The translations under genes and the position numbers were made by a program. From Cardinalis cardinalis (Eukaryota > Chordata > Aves > Passeriformes > Cardinalidae), in contig JACDOX010000330.1 in assembly GCA_014549065.1 (NCBI GenBank), positions 344,265-408,264 on the forward strand: 64,000 nt of DNA. Direction: 5' to 3'. Shown here in pieces: positions 25,166 to 37,081 of this stretch. Each line of letters begins with the position of its first letter. Within the stretch, counting starts at the first letter, position 1. The notes beneath the pieces are model-generated. The model saw nothing but the letters and a program-made list of their open reading frames with translations, searched no databases and was not told the DNA's origin.

Positions 25166-28100
25166 AATTCCCAANTAGTACTGGAGTTTCACAACATGAT
25201 ATTCTCTAAGAAACGGTCATTCTGACATTTGTATCTCATTCTTTCTTCTCCAGTGAGCTGAATCTGTTTCCCAGTCCAAAACTTTTAAATGAAGCAACCA
25301 TTCCTTTGGCAGAACCACGGTGGTGACACTTTGCACTGCGACAGCCACCAGGGACTTTGGGGTTCAGTGAAGCACAGGGAGACACTAAAGCACTGCAAGG
25401 AATGCAGGAGATTTCTGCAGCACTTATTTGATAAATATAGCCTGGGTTTAATTTGTCCATTCAATCCTTTCTCATCCTGGGGAGGCAGAAGTTAATTTGT
25501 TTTACATGCAAGCAGCAGCCATTTGGGTCAGCCTGGAGAAACCATTTTGGACTGTCAACATGCATCTAGGGGAGCCTTGAGACAGAGTGGGAGACAAATT
25601 GACCAAACGTTGATTTATAACAACAGTCAGCCAGAGAAGGCAGAAATGTGAAAACAGTGCAGGCAGAGTGTGAAACCCAAACCTGAACTGTCAGGGAACT
25701 GAAAGAACAACCAGATGCTTTCTGCAGTGACATAAATCGAAGCAGAAGTCACCAGGCAGAGATATAAGCAATGCTACCACAACACGTAAATAATCTGCCT
25801 CGCTCTAAAAGAGTTGTTCTGTGGTGCTGAAAGCAACTGCTGGTTGCATAAATCACATCCCCCCTCAGACACAAACAGGGTAGGACGTGCATTCTTCAGA
25901 GAGAGGAAACGATGCCACAGAGTTGGAGTGTTCTCTCCTGCTGGAAATGCAATCTAGGACAAAGAAATTGTCACTTTCTGGGTCTGAAGGAGTACCAGTG
26001 GATTAGAGAGTAGCTCCTGCTGGCACTACTCTTTCAATTTATCCCCAAGTATCGCATGAACATTACTGTTACTGCCTCCATTCTGCATTAAGAGATGGAG
26101 AAATTGGTTACAGACCAGCAAGAGACCATTCAAACAAATGAGCAGCTAAAAACTACAGAGACAATAACTCCTGAGTGTACAAGTTACAGCATTCCATGCA
26201 GGAATTTATATTTCATTCTACAGCTGACTGTAATTCTATTGTTCCTGTAAGTCTGCAGCTGTCATTAAGCAATAACCACTTAAAGTATCTGCAGTCTTCT
26301 GAGTTTCAGAGCACAGAACTGAGATCTTCTGTTCTTATGTCACATTGCCAGGTCATCTTTCAAACTGAAGTTTATGTAGAAGCACCTTTTGGAATGTGAA
26401 CCTCATTCTGAAATAATGGTATCACTACTAAATGCTCACAATCAAAGTATGTGAAGGCTGATTTTGGAAAAAAGTATCTCCAAAACCTGAGATCTACCTG
26501 GAACACCTCTGGCCTCATCGTGCACTTGGGAAGTCTGCTTAAACTCACCTACACTATTTCTATTATTAAAATGAAAAAAAAAAAAAAGTGCAAGCCTTTA
26601 CATCAAAATGGATCTAAAAATTTCATCTCCAAGCCCTTCTGAAAGGATAGCACACATTGATTAACTGAATTAGTTATTGCCTTTGTGTNAGAAGCAAAAG
26701 CAAAACCCACTCATTTTCCTCAAACAATTCAAACTTGGAGAAAGGCACTGGACTCTGCAGGGAAACATCTTCTCTCATGGCAAACACCAATTCAGTAAAC
26801 AAGAGAAAGGAGTAACATAATACTTGGCTATATCTCACTTTCTTTTCTACTCGTTTGCTTTGTTCATCCTTTAATGCAAGAAATAAAAGATACTTTCTCT
26901 ATGTGCCTTTTTCATATAAAAATACAAATATATACAAAGAGAAATCATTATTGGGAAAAGAGAACACACTGCAATCTTAGTGTGTTTTAGCACTACAGAG
27001 TCTTATTCACCTTGCCAAAAAATATTCACTCCACAGAGACATGAAGCAAGATAAGGGGGGAAAAAAGGGTTGGCATTGAGGTATGAGATAAAGGTCAGCA
27101 AATCACATGAGCATTCTTATGTCAAGACTGAGCCATGAGGTAAATTACTCTGGGCCCCNTGGAGTAGCTACAGAAAGTTGTTTGGAGATTCAAAACCTGT
27201 ACAAACTAGTCTGCTGGCAGAGGGTGGAACTCAAACCATGAACTCAATCACTCCCCAGTGATCATAAAACCCAAAAATCCCAACAAAGCTTGAAAATATC
27301 CACAAGCAGAAAAGAAAAGCACATNCTCACGTTGTCCACTTTCTGGAAGCAGCTGTTTAATATGCACAAAACTCAGAAGAATATTTTCCACTGATTGGAA
27401 ACTTTTCCCAAAGGCTGTCTCTACCCCACCACCCCAAACTAAAAATACCTCCACCTTCTGAGGAAGCTTTATCTTGTTTTCAGTGCTCCTTGTCTTTTCA
27501 AATGCTTCAATTTTGTCATCAGCTTTGTTTTGGCAGGTAGGTTCATTTACAACTTGGAGTATTTTTTGGACTGTTTTATCCTCTTCCCCTATCTCAAACA
27601 TGTTGAAAGATTTGCCTTTAAAAAAGGTTTTATGACAGCAGATAATGGAGATCTTCCTTTTAACACTCAGAGGGATGAAAGGCTAGTACAACATGCCTTA
27701 ACCTGAAATTTGGCACAGAAAAAAGCACAAATATAGAAATCAGGAAAAAATCAGGCTTTTTGTCACTTCTCCTCATCACTGTTTTGCCTTTCATGTTTTA
27801 TCTAAGTCCATTGGAAAAGAGGAACACAGCATTAAACCAACAAGACTTAACACATGTTTCAAGACAGGACCAGCATAAACAAAGGTGTTGAATGATAGAT
27901 CACATTTGCAATGTCCACACATGCACATAATCTGAGTCATGAAAAAATGTCTGGGTTTGACAGCTGGGGAACATTGCAGAATTTTTACATTTTCCTAGGA
28001 AGAACTGAGCCTGTGAGGTTTCAAGATACAACTGAAAATACGAAGGCTACCAAGACATTACAGTGTTGTGACCAACATTTCTTTTCTTTAAAGAAGCAAG

Positions 28101-28390
28101 GAAAATTTGAAATACAACCAATTTCTCTGTTCTNCTGCTTTAAAGCATAAGACAGGCTTGGTTTTGTAGTACTAACTTAAGAGAAGTGGTACTCCCTGTA
28201 GATGCTTTGACTTGGTCACTGTACAAGAAAATATCAGGAGTTAGGAATCATGGCACTGAAAAAACACACATAGTGTAAAGGGGTATCTTGGAAAGTGGTT
28301 AAATATATAAGAGATAGGAAATAAATTCCTGCTTCTCAACCTCTAAGAAACTATAGGAGAACTTCATGCATTACTCCAAATTTACAACTG
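25166..28390. other. unique AT-rich DNA, no recognised feature
   Basis: No repeat family was recognised. A 117-codon minus-strand frame at 27248-27601 starts MFEIGEEDKTVQK, has one N, and shows no domain I know. About 25500-25860 is repeat-free with scattered CpGs. A run of 14 As lies near 26574-26587. Confidence 0.45.
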
Positions 28391-28772
28391 GAGAAGACAA
28401 TCTGGACAAGTGAAGGCTCCAGGGGGACCTTAGAGCTGCCTCCAGGGCCTNNNNGGGCTCCAAGAGAGCTGCAGGGGGACTGGGGACAAGGCCTGGAGGG
28501 ACAGGAGCCAGGGAATGGCTCCAGTGCCAGAGGGCAGGGCTGGGTGGGATCTTGGCAATGAGGAATTGTTCCCTGCAGGGTGGGCAGCCCTGGCACAGGG
28601 TGCCCAGAGCAGCTGGGGCTGCCCCTGNATCCCTGGCAGTGCCCAAGGCCAGGCTGGACACTGGGGCTGGAGCAGCCTGGGACAGTGGGACGTGTCCCTG
28701 CCATGGCAGGGGTGGCACTGGATGGGCTTTAAACCAAACCATCCTGCCCAAAGCATTCTGTGAGTCNGTGAA
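28391..28772 (+). repeat. CR1 LINE 3'-end fragment
   Basis: It begins near GGCTCCAGGGGGACCTTAG and passes through AGGCCTGGAGGGACAGGAGC, the GGGTGGGATCTTGGCAATGA block and the GGAGCAGCCTGGGACAGTGG block. It ends at CATTCTGTGAGTC. A run of four Ns lies at 28451-28454 and a single N at 28628. Frames of up to 147 codons on either strand are shadows of the repeat. Confidence 0.92.
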
Positions 28773-30995
28773 CTCTACCCAAAATGAATGGTCAGCAGTG
28801 GTTGCTTTCTGGCTCTCTGCTTCTCATCCCCCCTTGCACCACTGCAGCACACAAGCTGCTATCAGAGCTTTACCACAAAAAANCAACACNCATCTACCAC
28901 TATTTCTTTTTGNTTGGCCATCAAAGCAACAACTTGAAAATGCCAAGATCTGTGGAACTCTGCAATTCAAAAAGTGCCAAATAATACTGCACTGAAAAAC
29001 TGGATGCTTTTAGTGTAAATACTGCTCCAGGAACATGGATGAGCTGCTTCTCACCATCCCAGCCAGGACAGCTGTGTCTCTGCTCTTGACCTATACCAAG
29101 CAAACATGAAATTGGCTCAGTTTGGTCTGAAAGTGAACTGCTCTGTCCACACCAAGTTTTTTGGGGTTTTTTTTGCATTTGATAGTGGCAGACAAGTATC
29201 AAGCATGGCAGGGACAATTACCTCAGGTCAGCACGGAGCTCTGTGCACAACCTGCAGCTCTCATTTCACATGGAGCCAAAGGTCTTGTGGGACAAATACG
29301 TAACAGAAAAGATTCTTTGCTGAATTCTTTTCTTCCCACCTGAAAGGGCTTTCAGGATATGTACAGCTCTGCCAACAGAAAACTCAAAACTATCAGCTAA
29401 TTTAATGAGAAAAGCCCATGTAACCTGTACAGTTTCAATTCTTCCTTCTCCTCAGTATCAAAACTGTCTTCATGTCATGGAAAAAAATACATAAAGATGT
29501 TTCAGGCTTTTAGATCAATACTGATCATCATTACCCAATCATATTCCAACACAGCCTTCAGGAAATTCCTGGCTCTGTTCCATATTCTCTAGAACAGGAA
29601 CCTGTTGCATTTCAGGCTTATTGAACTCATANTTATTTTAAATTGAGAGTAATATGCCCAATTATTTCAGTAAGTAATCCTTTCATCTTGAAAATACAAT
29701 TCATATATTTTTGCTTCATAGCAGGCAAATGAATTGCAACGTAAGAGATGGTGTGTTTGGGGGTTTTTTGTTGCTTTTTTTTTTGTTTGTTTTACTAAAT
29801 TGTTCCGAATTATGAGTAAATTTTTTACAGGAAAGGAGATTCTGGAGTCACAAGTTTTATTCCCCTGACTATTAAATCTGCCACTTAACTGAGGGCTGGA
29901 TTCTTGTTTGTGAGCTTGCAAAAGTAGAGACTTGGTGCAAGGATAAGGAACATGAATAGCAATAANTAGATTCTAAATAATAATTTTAGAAAGTGGATTT
30001 AAACACACTTTNCTCAGGAAAATAATGACTTCACAAAATCCCTTATTGTTATTGATTACATAATTGATTACAGAATAAATGACTTTTACCAACTATGACT
30101 TTAATGACTTAGTCTTAAACCAATCATCCAGATTAAAAGGCTGATGCTAATTTCACTCTTCTATTTATCAGTTATCACAGCTTATTCACCAGTTATTAAG
30201 ATATCAGTTCTATCAAAACATAATAGCCCCAAAAATCNGGTAAAAGGAAGCACAGACACTTCATTTCTCAGAGCAGATCCAACACTGCTCTGCTTTCCTA
30301 AACAGGAACNTCCCTCAGCACTTCTTTCTTTCTTGCACAGTGATCACAGCAAAATTCCACAGGCCCCTCTACTGGCAAATTAATTGTTACATTTTAATTA
30401 AGAGCATTTCAAGCTGATCCTTTGCCTGGCTTTGCATTCCCATTGTGCAGAGCTGAGCCCAGTCCCTGGGCTGCACACCAGGCTCCCAGGAGAGCACAGA
30501 CACTGCACCTCCCACTCCTGGTGTTTCCATTTTACAATTTCCTTCATTTGTCATTTTATTTTCATTTGTTTGCTTCCCAATACCATCAAAACTGATACCA
30601 TGTTTCACCAAGTACCATTAAGTACTAAGTTTTCTATTGTCCCTGCTGTGATTTCTTTATTTTGCATATAAAATCTGAATTTTGATTCATAAAANAAAGA
30701 GTTTATACCAAGCAGATCCAGACCATTTAAATTCCAACTCTTCATTACAAGGTTGCCTTGAAAACTTACACAAACTTGTATTAATTTCTACTCCAAGTTG
30801 GGTCTGAAATGCTTCCATTACCATTGTGTCTCAATTCCCCATACATTTACCACTGTACTTACTGCTTTTCTTCAGCACTTATAAATTTAAAAAGAAAAAA
30901 AAATTAAAAATAAAAAGAATTGTGTGAATCTTAGAAATTGCAAATTTGCAAAGTTTAATGCCTAGGAACATACTCAAAACCACTGAGGTAAATCT
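28773..30995. other. unique DNA with two T/G-rich tracts
   Basis: No gene was recognised. T/G-rich low-complexity tracts lie at about 29157-29176 and 29751-29794. An AT-rich stretch lies near 30890-30920. Confidence 0.5.
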
Positions 30996-31086
30996 TAGCT
31001 GCAAAATTTCTACAAGGGTTCCCAAGTCTTGAAATTCCTTCTGAATTCCTCTAGCTGCAAAATTTCAACAAGGGTTTCAAAGTCTC
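30996..31086. repeat. imperfect 35-bp direct repeat, 56-bp period
   Basis: TAGCTGCAAAATTTCTACAA at 30996 and TAGCTGCAAAATTTCAACAA at 31052 start two ~35-bp copies that continue to AAGTCTT and AAGTCTC. The offset is 56 bp and about three positions differ. This is a local duplication with no assigned function. Confidence 0.85.
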
Positions 31087-31628
31087 TAAATGTGAGGGTT
31101 GCTTCTGGACTTTTCTNAAGTAGGAAATCAGAAATGCAGCACATGTTCACACACAAAGGGTTTGAGTTCTTTTTTTTTGAACCACTTCATTATTTTAAAT
31201 GAAAGAAAGCACCTGGATGAGTGCAAACAATGGAAGAATAATTTTGATCTCAGTTACCCACACACTAAAAATAAACATTTTGCCTGCAGTCAATCATAGA
31301 AGATTACAAATAGACACACATTCAGAACCTTCTAACTGCAGCTAATCAAGGAAATTGGAAAGGTGTGATGCCTCTCGACTAGTGAAATCAAAAGCCATAA
31401 AAACCAGATGGAAGCAGAAGATCTCATAATACAACAGTCTGAAGCACATTTTGAGTTCTCACAGACCAGCAGCTCCAGGCAGCATGAACAAGTCAGGCTG
31501 TGAGACTTATCAAACTTTAGGGAAAAAACAAGGCAGTTGGTTACATGTTTCAGATTTTTTAAAATTTTTTTAGAATTTTTTTTAATTTTTGTATTTTGGT
31601 TTTTTTTAATTTCAGGAAAATTTCCCCA
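31087..31628. other. unique DNA ending in a T-rich tract
   Basis: No gene was recognised. A T-rich low-complexity stretch with a few A and G lies at about 31555-31610, immediately before the CR1 fragment. It gives short phenylalanine-rich frames that are not genes. Confidence 0.5.
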
Positions 31629-31782
31629 TGGAAAGGCTGCTCAGGCCTTGGCAGGGGCTGCCCAGGGAGCTTTGCAGTGCCCATCCCTGGAGGTGGCACT
31701 CAGGGCCCTGGGCTGGGGACAAAGTGGGCATCAGGCTGGATGACCTTGGAGGTCTCTTCAACCCAAATGATTCTGGGATTAA
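31629..31782 (+). repeat. CR1 LINE 3'-end fragment
   Basis: GGGGCTGCCCAGGGAGCTTT, then CATCCCTGGAGGTGGCACTC, GGCTGGATGACCTTGGAGG and TCTCTTCAACCCAAATGATTC are in the order of a CR1 3' end. It is ~155 bp, 5'-truncated, and of the same broad subfamily as the copy at 12035. Confidence 0.88.
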
Positions 31783-34593
31783 ATATAATTTTTCAGTGAT
31801 CTTAGGAAGAAACGTTTCTTTCTAAAGTTTTCTCTTTTTAGCTTGATCTATGCTGCTTTCAGCCTGTCTCAGAGCATTCCCTCCTGTTGGTTTTTAAGCA
31901 GAAATACAGCCTGCCCTACACCCAGGCATCCTGGTTTGAATTAGATCATCATTAGCAGAATCCCCTTGGGAAAGCTGAATTAAATCAGGTTCAAAAAAAA
32001 CACCAAAAAACCAAAAGAACTCTCTCCCTTCACATGCAGACCAGTGATTTGCAAACCCATAAAAATCCAGGCAGATTTGGCCACTTCTAAAGATTTTAGA
32101 TCAGGTGATTTAGACCACCTGCCTAAAAGCACCATGAATCTCTTCCATGGACAAACACTAATTGTAATAATGATAGGACAGTCAGAATGGCTAATCATTC
32201 ACCTAACAGGAAAATCAAAACTAAATTCACATCTGCAAGAGTAGATATCACCCTAACTTCTCTGCCATTGTATAATCAGACAAATCTCCTTAGCTTTGCT
32301 TATTCTGCAGATAAAGCTATATTTTTCTTTTGGGAGCAGGACATTGGACAAAAACACCTTACACTTTGCTACCTAAACTTTAGAGAAGTTATTGTAAACT
32401 GAACTTCATTTGACAATATGGTGGGTTGGGGTTGGGTTTTTTTGCTTGTTTGTTTTGGTTTTTTGTTTTGGGGTTTTTTTAGTGTCAGGTGTCCATACAA
32501 AGTGCAATTATCCCAACTGCCCATCCTGCCTGGTGCCCTGGCCAGGCCATGCTGTCTCTGCACCATCAACCCCTTCAGCAGTGCACTCCTGGTCCCCACT
32601 GCTTTCCCATTCCATGGATTTATCCCTGCTGCACAGCCCCAGCTTTTCAGAAGCAGCTGCTCAGGGCACCCCAGGTGATTGCAGGTGGGTCCACAGCTCA
32701 CAGAACAGACATTTGGATATTTCAGGGTCAGGAGTTGCAGTTTAGCAGCAAGAAATTGGCTTTAGCAACAGCCAGCCCCACCAGTGCAATATTACACGTA
32801 TGGTGTGAGAAGAGAAGGAAAATGGGGATTTTTTTTCAGGTGTTTTCCAGCACTTACTTCGAGGAGGAAGCTGCCAGTCTGGTACAAGCTTAGTCTCAGC
32901 TCCAGATGTGACAGGACTGAGATTCACTGCTGCCTCCAGAAGTGATCAGGCTGCTGATGGAGTTGTGGATTGCCTCCCACCCTCTCCACTTGGGCTTCCC
33001 ATAGAGCCCAAGGTGTATTCTAACAGCTCAGAAGGACTCAGGGAGCTGGAGAATATCCAAAACCTATTCCAGACACAGGTGTAGAGGAAGAAAAGCTCCT
33101 GCAGTGAACTCTCTCCTTATTGGTTTCTTTTCCTTGGGGGAAAAAACCTCACATTTCTAAGTCAATANGCATCAGCAAAAGGCTTTAAATTCAATACTAT
33201 AATTCTAATGAAGATGAATTTATTTTTCACTTTTATAGGTTTTTTTTGGATGCAGTTCTGCTTCCAGTNGAAACCAATTGCCAGGAGTGTCACAAATTAG
33301 ACAACTGAGAAGTAAGCAGCAAGTTTGTTAATTAATAGGATTAATTTAATGAACTTAGTCTCATTAAGCTCCATGAGCCATGCTGTCTATAGGAGNGTGT
33401 GAAGGGCCACACCAGGAAAGTCAGGAGGCAATTAGGGACACTGCTGGGAAATTTTGTGAGGAGGGAAGAGAATAANAAGGCAAATGTTACATGGAAAACA
33501 GCATTATTACTAAACAACCAATGGTGAGAATTAAAAAAAAAACAAACCATTTTTGGTCCCAAAGTATATCCTCTCCTAAAAGCAGACAAGATTATGCTTC
33601 AATTATGATGTTACTTGGCAGCCCAGGCCCCTCCTCAGGTGAGAAATTGTGTAACAAATCTTTCCCACACCTGAATCTACTCACTACTGACTCCTGGCTA
33701 CCAGTCCTGCCTTTAGCTCTCAGGGGAAATCAGCATTCACAGAAAANCATTGCTAAGGGACTACAATTTAATAAAATGTTACAATGCAATGTTGCTTTCA
33801 AGCCTTTTGAAATTGAAAAGATGTGAATTGATAAAATCATGAAGTACCACTTATAAAATAAACCCTACTTCTTCCTTTTAATGAAATCTGCAGCAGGAAA
33901 GACCAGCACCAACACAGACTCAAATCACTACAATTACACAAGAATCAAANATAATTTTTCCTTTTTAAACCACAAGTTACAGTCTTCAAAACCCTCAAAG
34001 CTGCAGATGACTGGATCTGATGTACCAGAGGAATTTTAAGCTTCCCCAAAATATTTAAACCCTCCCCCAGTATTCTCAGGAGAAATCTCACCATCCATGG
34101 CATCCATCTGATGACACCATCGAGGTGTCACAGGTGGGACAGTAACAAAGGCAGCAATGTCTCTGGGAAAATCCAGCTAAGAAAAGTGAAAAGGCACTTG
34201 AAAAGCAAGGAAATAAACAATCTTGTGAGCACTGAGGTGGGAATAAGGTGCAGGAGGGAATGCTCCCAGTGCTGGAGTGGACATTCCTGCAGCCTGGGCA
34301 GAGGATTGTGATGGCACAACCTTTACCTGCTGCCTGTGGAAAGGGTCACTGGAGGGACACATGTGAGAATCCATAAATTCAGAAGGCCTCAGAGACAGCA
34401 GAACTGTGATTAGAGCTAAGCAGCAGCCATGAGATTGGTCAGCAGAAAAATTATGTAAGATGTGGAAAAGCAAAGACAAACAGAACAATGGTCTGTGTAT
34501 TAACGCTTGGATAAAATAACTCTCTAAGCTNCAGAAAAGTTTATCNAGTGAGATATTAGGAAGTTTGAAGCTTAATAATGGAGCTCTGTGCAT
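31783..34593. other. unique DNA with a G/T-rich tract at 32.4 kb
   Basis: At 32420-32480 the plus strand is GGTGGGTTGGGGTTGGG followed by T-rich sequence with GG, and then GGGG. The following ~250 bp are GC-richer with no recognised coding content. An A-rich tract lies at about 31990-32020. No exon or RNA gene was recognised. Confidence 0.45.
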
Positions 34594-34888
34594 TGTGTTT
34601 TAAGGCTTACAAGCAGGTATTTTATTTGAAATAAGCAAGCATTGTTTAACCAAAGGTACGTGTGCTTAGAGTGGTTGGATAGAACTACTGTCAATGTGTT
34701 TTTGCTTTGTGTGATTGGTCAAAAAACTTNTAAAGTAAATTGTAACATTAAGTTCTTGGTCTGCTGCCTGGGATGTGAGCTGCTGGCATCTTCCCATTGT
34801 CATAACCAGGTAATGAGACTGATGCTGGAAAATCAAACAGCTCAAGGCANNTNCNCAGCAGNCCNNTCCTGTTTGTGATTTGTACACA
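34594..34888 (+). mobile_element. candidate LTR of an endogenous retrovirus
   Basis: The segment resembles passerine LTRs as I recall them: GTTTAACCAAAGGTACGTGT, a TGTGATTGGTCAAAAAAC block, then ACTTNTAAAG, probably a TATA box interrupted by an N. A dense N cluster lies at 34850-34866. TGTG at the left and CACA at the right are possible LTR ends, but no target duplication was found, so both limits are approximate. Confidence 0.4.
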
Positions 34889-35049
34889 GCCCCCAGCTGG
34901 TGACAACACCCACACTGCACCCCAGGGAAGGGATGTCCTGGAGGAGCTGCACCCCAAATCCCAGCAGGTTTGTCATTCATTCACAGTCTTTCATCCCCAG
35001 CCCCTGTGAGGCAANGGCCTGGAGGAGCTGGGAATGAAGGACTGGAATA

Positions 35050-35215
35050 GAGCCTGGGAAAACGAGGNGGGGGAGTTAGTTTTGGGTTTGCCTCTGTTTC
35101 TCACCACCTAAATCTNCTTTAATTAAGAATAAATTAATTGTCCATGAGGCTGCTTTGCCTGTGAAGGCAATGGTCAGGGATCTCTCTGGCTTNAGCTTTT
35201 CTGGGGGTGTTTCCC
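35050..35215 (+). mobile_element. candidate ERVL-type LTR fragment
   Basis: GCCTCTGTTTCTCACCACC, followed by AATTAAGAATAAATTAATTG and CTTTGCCTGTGAAGGCAATG, follows the R-U5 order of avian ERVL-like LTRs as I know them. The AATAAA lies at the expected place. Limits are approximate and no target duplication was found. It may belong with the LTR-like segment just upstream. Confidence 0.45.
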
Positions 35216-36971
35216 TCTTCTCCTTGGGGGAATTGAGAGCAGCTTCCCCAGGTCTCCCAGCACAGCATCAGAGGGATGAGCTGTGACACAGGAGCAGCAT
35301 TCCTTCCCTGGCTGCTGAGTGCCATGCCAAATGCACTCATGGAGCCAGGGGAACACTCACCACAACCTTAGGAGCAAGTGAGCAACTGTTCTGCTAATGT
35401 GATTTGATTAATTAGCTGTAGCAATTACTGTGTGGGAACCATGCACAAGCCCTGTATATTCCATTTCCTTCGTTATTATTTATAAAGCTTTCAGAATTCT
35501 TTGTCTTCTTCAAGGGGGAATATTTAGATGGAAGTAAAGAGGTACTTTTTCTAACTTCTCCCTCTAAATAATTAAGGCTTGATACTAATGTTTAAATATT
35601 TAAGTTTTTCTANTATCCTAACTAAGATATAATTGATATTCTGTCCATCCTATACAGTTTTTCAGATTTTCTGGTATGGGTGTACTGACACTGATTGGGT
35701 TGAACACAGTCAGAAGAAGAAGTAAGAAGGTTTTTTTTAGCATGAACACAATAAATGAAGTAGGTGGTGGGGAATAAATCTTTAAAATGGCTACCCTTGG
35801 GAAAGAAATGGAAATATAGCAGTATTTTCCTATTTGTCTGACATATGGTATAGATAAATGTCTGTTAGTGAAACTGCAGTAATTCCCTACAGGAAAGTCT
35901 TACCTGTTGCTCTGACCACTGCACAGATATGNAGATATTAAATACTGTGACAAAAAATGGACAAGTTCTACTTTTGATCTTATTTAAGAACATAACTTCA
36001 TAAAGTTAAAGAATTTAAAATTNAAAAAAGTGTTTCCCAATTTTACAGATAATTCATAATTAGCTACTCAAATGCATAAGAGCCTGATAACTACTCCCTT
36101 TCCTATAAATTATTCTATAACTCTGTGAGATTCCAGTAGGGCTTTTAAAGTTGTTTGGGGTTTTTTTAATGTTAATCTAATTTGTTTGGAGCTTCTGCTG
36201 GATGTGTGGGTGGGATTGAGGTGGACATATCCCAAAGAGCTTTTTTATTTTAATATTAAAGTAACTATCTAANAAAAAAAAAAAAAGCAAAACCAACCCT
36301 GGAACATAAAGGTGTATCTCAGAATATTTACATGGCAAGATTTGACTCTGCTTTGGCTTGAAGAAAATGCCNTTTTAGATGATTATAAAAGTTGTAAAAG
36401 TACATAAATTTTAAAAGTTTTATGCCATAATTACTATGACGATCACATTTTCCCTGGTNGAAATACAAAAACAGTTGGGTACAGCTCAAGATGATAAGAA
36501 TAAAAGCATATATTTCAAACAAGTAGGTAACATTAATGGAGTCTGCTTCAAACTAAATTTCNTTTAAGTTCTACTAAAATGCTGTGTATTTACCAGGGTC
36601 AGCCCAGCTTGGAACTGGGGGAAGGCTCCAAGACACTTTGTGTGCTCTTGCAGAACCTTTTCTGAGACCTGGGAGGGGATAGAATTTGTTATTTGTGACN
36701 CATCTGAACAAAATCTGACTCTGATGTTAGAGCAAAAGGTAATTTTTAGTGTTTCATCTTTGCTGTTGCACTTTTACAGTGTTCAGTAAGGAGGCAAAGC
36801 ACAAAAGTAAAAATCAAATGCAATTTGGAAGAATTATATTGCTGGAGTGAAATCCTATAGCTCAAAAAAAAAAAAAAATCAGAGGATTTCTGCCTGAAAA
36901 TTTCTGCTCATGAGGCCATGAGCCCTGTGACTTTTTCATTCCAAGTGTATCTCTTAATGCTTTTGTGTGGG
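35216..36971. other. unique AT-rich DNA, no recognised feature
   Basis: Mostly A/T-rich sequence with short A and T homopolymers (about 36155-36168, 36275-36287 and 36864-36878). The first ~150 bp are GC-richer. No exon or RNA gene was recognised. Confidence 0.5.
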
Positions 36972-36972
36972 C

Positions 36973-37004
<32 letters not shown>

Positions 37005-37081
37005 CTATATGTATACATATATACGTGTATATATATATATGTATATATGTATAAATGTGTATATATATTTTTTATATATAT
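36972..37081. repeat. compound AT/GT microsatellite
   Basis: An (AT)n run from 36972 passes into (GT)n near 36992-37004, then an interrupted TATACATATACGTGTATAT series to about 37081. Tyrosine- and isoleucine-rich open frames on both strands are produced by it and are not genes. It is likely polymorphic. Confidence 0.97.

Noticed and set aside
24757..25192. Open frames of ~130 codons on both strands
   Set aside because: Entirely within or overlapping a minus-strand CR1 fragment. Both strands are open because the repeat is GC-rich and stop-poor.
27248..27601. 117-codon minus-strand frame starting MFEIGEEDKTVQK
   Set aside because: It is the most protein-like string in unique DNA, but it has no known domain, no splice context I could confirm, and a length possible by chance. 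A homology search would decide.
2847..31086. Direct repeats considered as a CRISPR array
   Set aside because: The tandem units have no spacers or only two copies, and the DNA is from a bird, so CRISPR does not apply.
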